From an uncultured Lachnospiraceae bacterium (lineage in GTDB: Bacteria > Bacillota > Clostridia > Lachnospirales > Lachnospiraceae): a stretch of DNA of 34,481 nucleotides. Shown piece by piece: positions 33,997 to 34,481 of this stretch (its first letter is position 1; every line of letters starts with the position of its first letter). A program made the position numbers and the translations under genes. Location: contig CANREH010000026.1 in the NCBI GenBank assembly GCA_947629585.1, forward strand, positions 1 through 34,481, given 5' to 3'. Under the pieces are notes generated by a model. The model had not been told where the DNA came from and did not search any database. It worked only from the letters and a program-made list of their open reading frames with translations.

Positions 33997-34080
33997 ATGG
34001 CAAAAGAAACATTGAGTCCGGAGGCGGCGCTGATGATTCCTGGCATTTTGCTTATTTATGAAAGAAGGCATACAGCATGA
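33997..34080 (+). CDS. Possible 27-residue leader ORF
   Basis: An ATG at 33997 opens 27 codons (MAKETLSPEAALMIPGILLI, then YERRHTA), and its TGA overlaps the lipoprotein ATG as ATGA. The upstream ribosome site is poor. It may be a coupled leader peptide or the tail of a lost gene; translation is unproven. Confidence 0.3.
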   Translation: MAKETLSPEAALMIPGILLIYERRHTA

Positions 34081-34481
34081 AAACGAAAATATTATGGATT
34101 TTTACTATCATTTTTACTATGATAGCAGTAAGCTCATGTAACGTGCAAAAAAAATTCAATGAGGTACAGCCCTCTCAAGATATCGCCAAAAATACGGAAT
34201 TCAATGAGGTACAGCCTTCTCAAGATGACACTCAAAATAAGGAATTCAATGAGGTACAGCCTTCCCAAGATGACATCCAAAATACAGAATTAAATGAGCT
34301 GCAACCCTCTCAGGATGATACCAAGAAGAATAAGAAATTTATTCCCTATATCAGCAGGGCAGCAGTAAAAGAAGGAACCACTGTCTGTTACCGTGAGGGC
34401 AGGGATTTGATGTGTAAGAGCGGATCGAATGCCCCTGTTACTATTGCAAAAAATATAGTAAGTCAATTCATGCTGTTTCAT
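34077..34481 (+). CDS. Lipoprotein with tandem 15-residue repeats, 5' part only
   Basis: The frame from the ATG at 34077 (AGAAGG site 9 bases upstream) is open for 135 codons to the window edge, with no stop. Residues 1-20 are a signal peptide ending in a lipobox VSSC, so the Cys should be lipidated and the protein held at the outer face of the membrane. Residues 27-86 are four tandem copies of a 15-residue unit FNEVQPSQDDTQNTE, the last more divergent. A globular region then begins (FIPYISRAAVKEGTTVCYRE) and runs off the end. The C-terminal domain and function are unknown; the C-terminal part begins like a WD40/DUF5050-type sensor lipoprotein but that is a guess. Confidence 0.75.
   Translation, partial: MKTKILWIFTIIFTMIAVSSCNVQKKFNEVQPSQDIAKNTEFNEVQPSQDDTQNKEFNEVQPSQDDIQNTELNELQPSQDDTKKNKKFIPYISRAAVKEGTTVCYREGRDLMCKSGSNAPVTIAKNIVSQFMLFH
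34155..34334 (+). repeat. Four tandem 45-bp repeats in the lipoprotein gene
   Basis: Units start at 34155, 34200, 34245 and 34290. Each begins with a version of TTCAATGAGGTACAGCC; the first three are nearly identical at DNA level and the fourth has drifted. The phase keeps the frame, so copy number can vary without breaking the gene. Confidence 0.9.

Noticed and set aside
33874-34071. Minus-strand 65-codon frame
   Set aside because: No ribosome site, odd composition, and it crosses the plus-strand promoter and leader.
34155-34334. CRISPR-like array
   Set aside because: Units are directly contiguous at 45 bp without spacers and encode in-frame protein repeats.
34290-34481. Minus-strand frame running to the window end
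   Set aside because: It is antisense to the lipoprotein gene, which has a ribosome site, lipobox and in-frame repeats.

Overview
The window looks like chromosomal DNA of a low-to-mid GC Gram-positive anaerobe of the Clostridia, most likely Lachnospiraceae. This is an inference from four things: a T-box controlled trp operon, strong AGGAGG-type ribosome binding sites, TTG/GTG starts, and Gld-type ABC-2 transporter genes of the kind found in that group. No rRNA, tRNA or CRISPR was seen.

Positions 62-13545 (minus strand) hold a tightly packed nine-gene cluster. In transcription order it encodes an OmpR-type response regulator, a VanS/PhoR-like histidine kinase, an 803-residue secreted/membrane protein, an ABC ATPase, an ABC-2 permease, a membrane protein with a Gly/Ser/Glu/Asn repeat linker, a MoxR AAA+ ATPase, a DUF58 protein and a 1212-residue protein with three von Willebrand A domains. 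The VWA protein appears truncated at its C-terminus, close to the left edge. A 163-bp MITE-like element with perfect 16-bp inverted ends and an 8-bp target duplication sits between the moxR and DUF58 genes. The joint role of these genes is unknown; the layout suggests a TCS-controlled envelope assembly or export machine.

Positions 13827-15155 (plus) hold a secreted protein of unknown function. Positions 15171-21105 hold the tryptophan operon: a sigma-A promoter, a tryptophan T-box leader with terminator, then trpE-trpG-trpC-trpF-trpB-trpA and a terminator. trpD is absent from the operon.

Positions 21126-26046 (plus) hold a second ABC-2 system: ATPase, permease, GldG-like protein and DUF4340 protein. 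It ends tail to tail with a minus-strand pair, a Schlafen/AlbA_2-type ATP-binding protein followed by a short-chain dehydrogenase (26039-28175).

Positions 28398-33266 (plus) hold a Bce-like module: response regulator, a histidine kinase with almost no extracellular sensor, a MacB/LolD-type ATPase and an FtsX permease, consistent with sensing and export of an envelope-active compound. The right end (33267-34481) is AT-rich and looks accessory. It has a small gene resembling a TA antitoxin with decayed neighbours, and the start of a lipoprotein gene, cut by the window edge, that carries four tandem 45-bp repeats.
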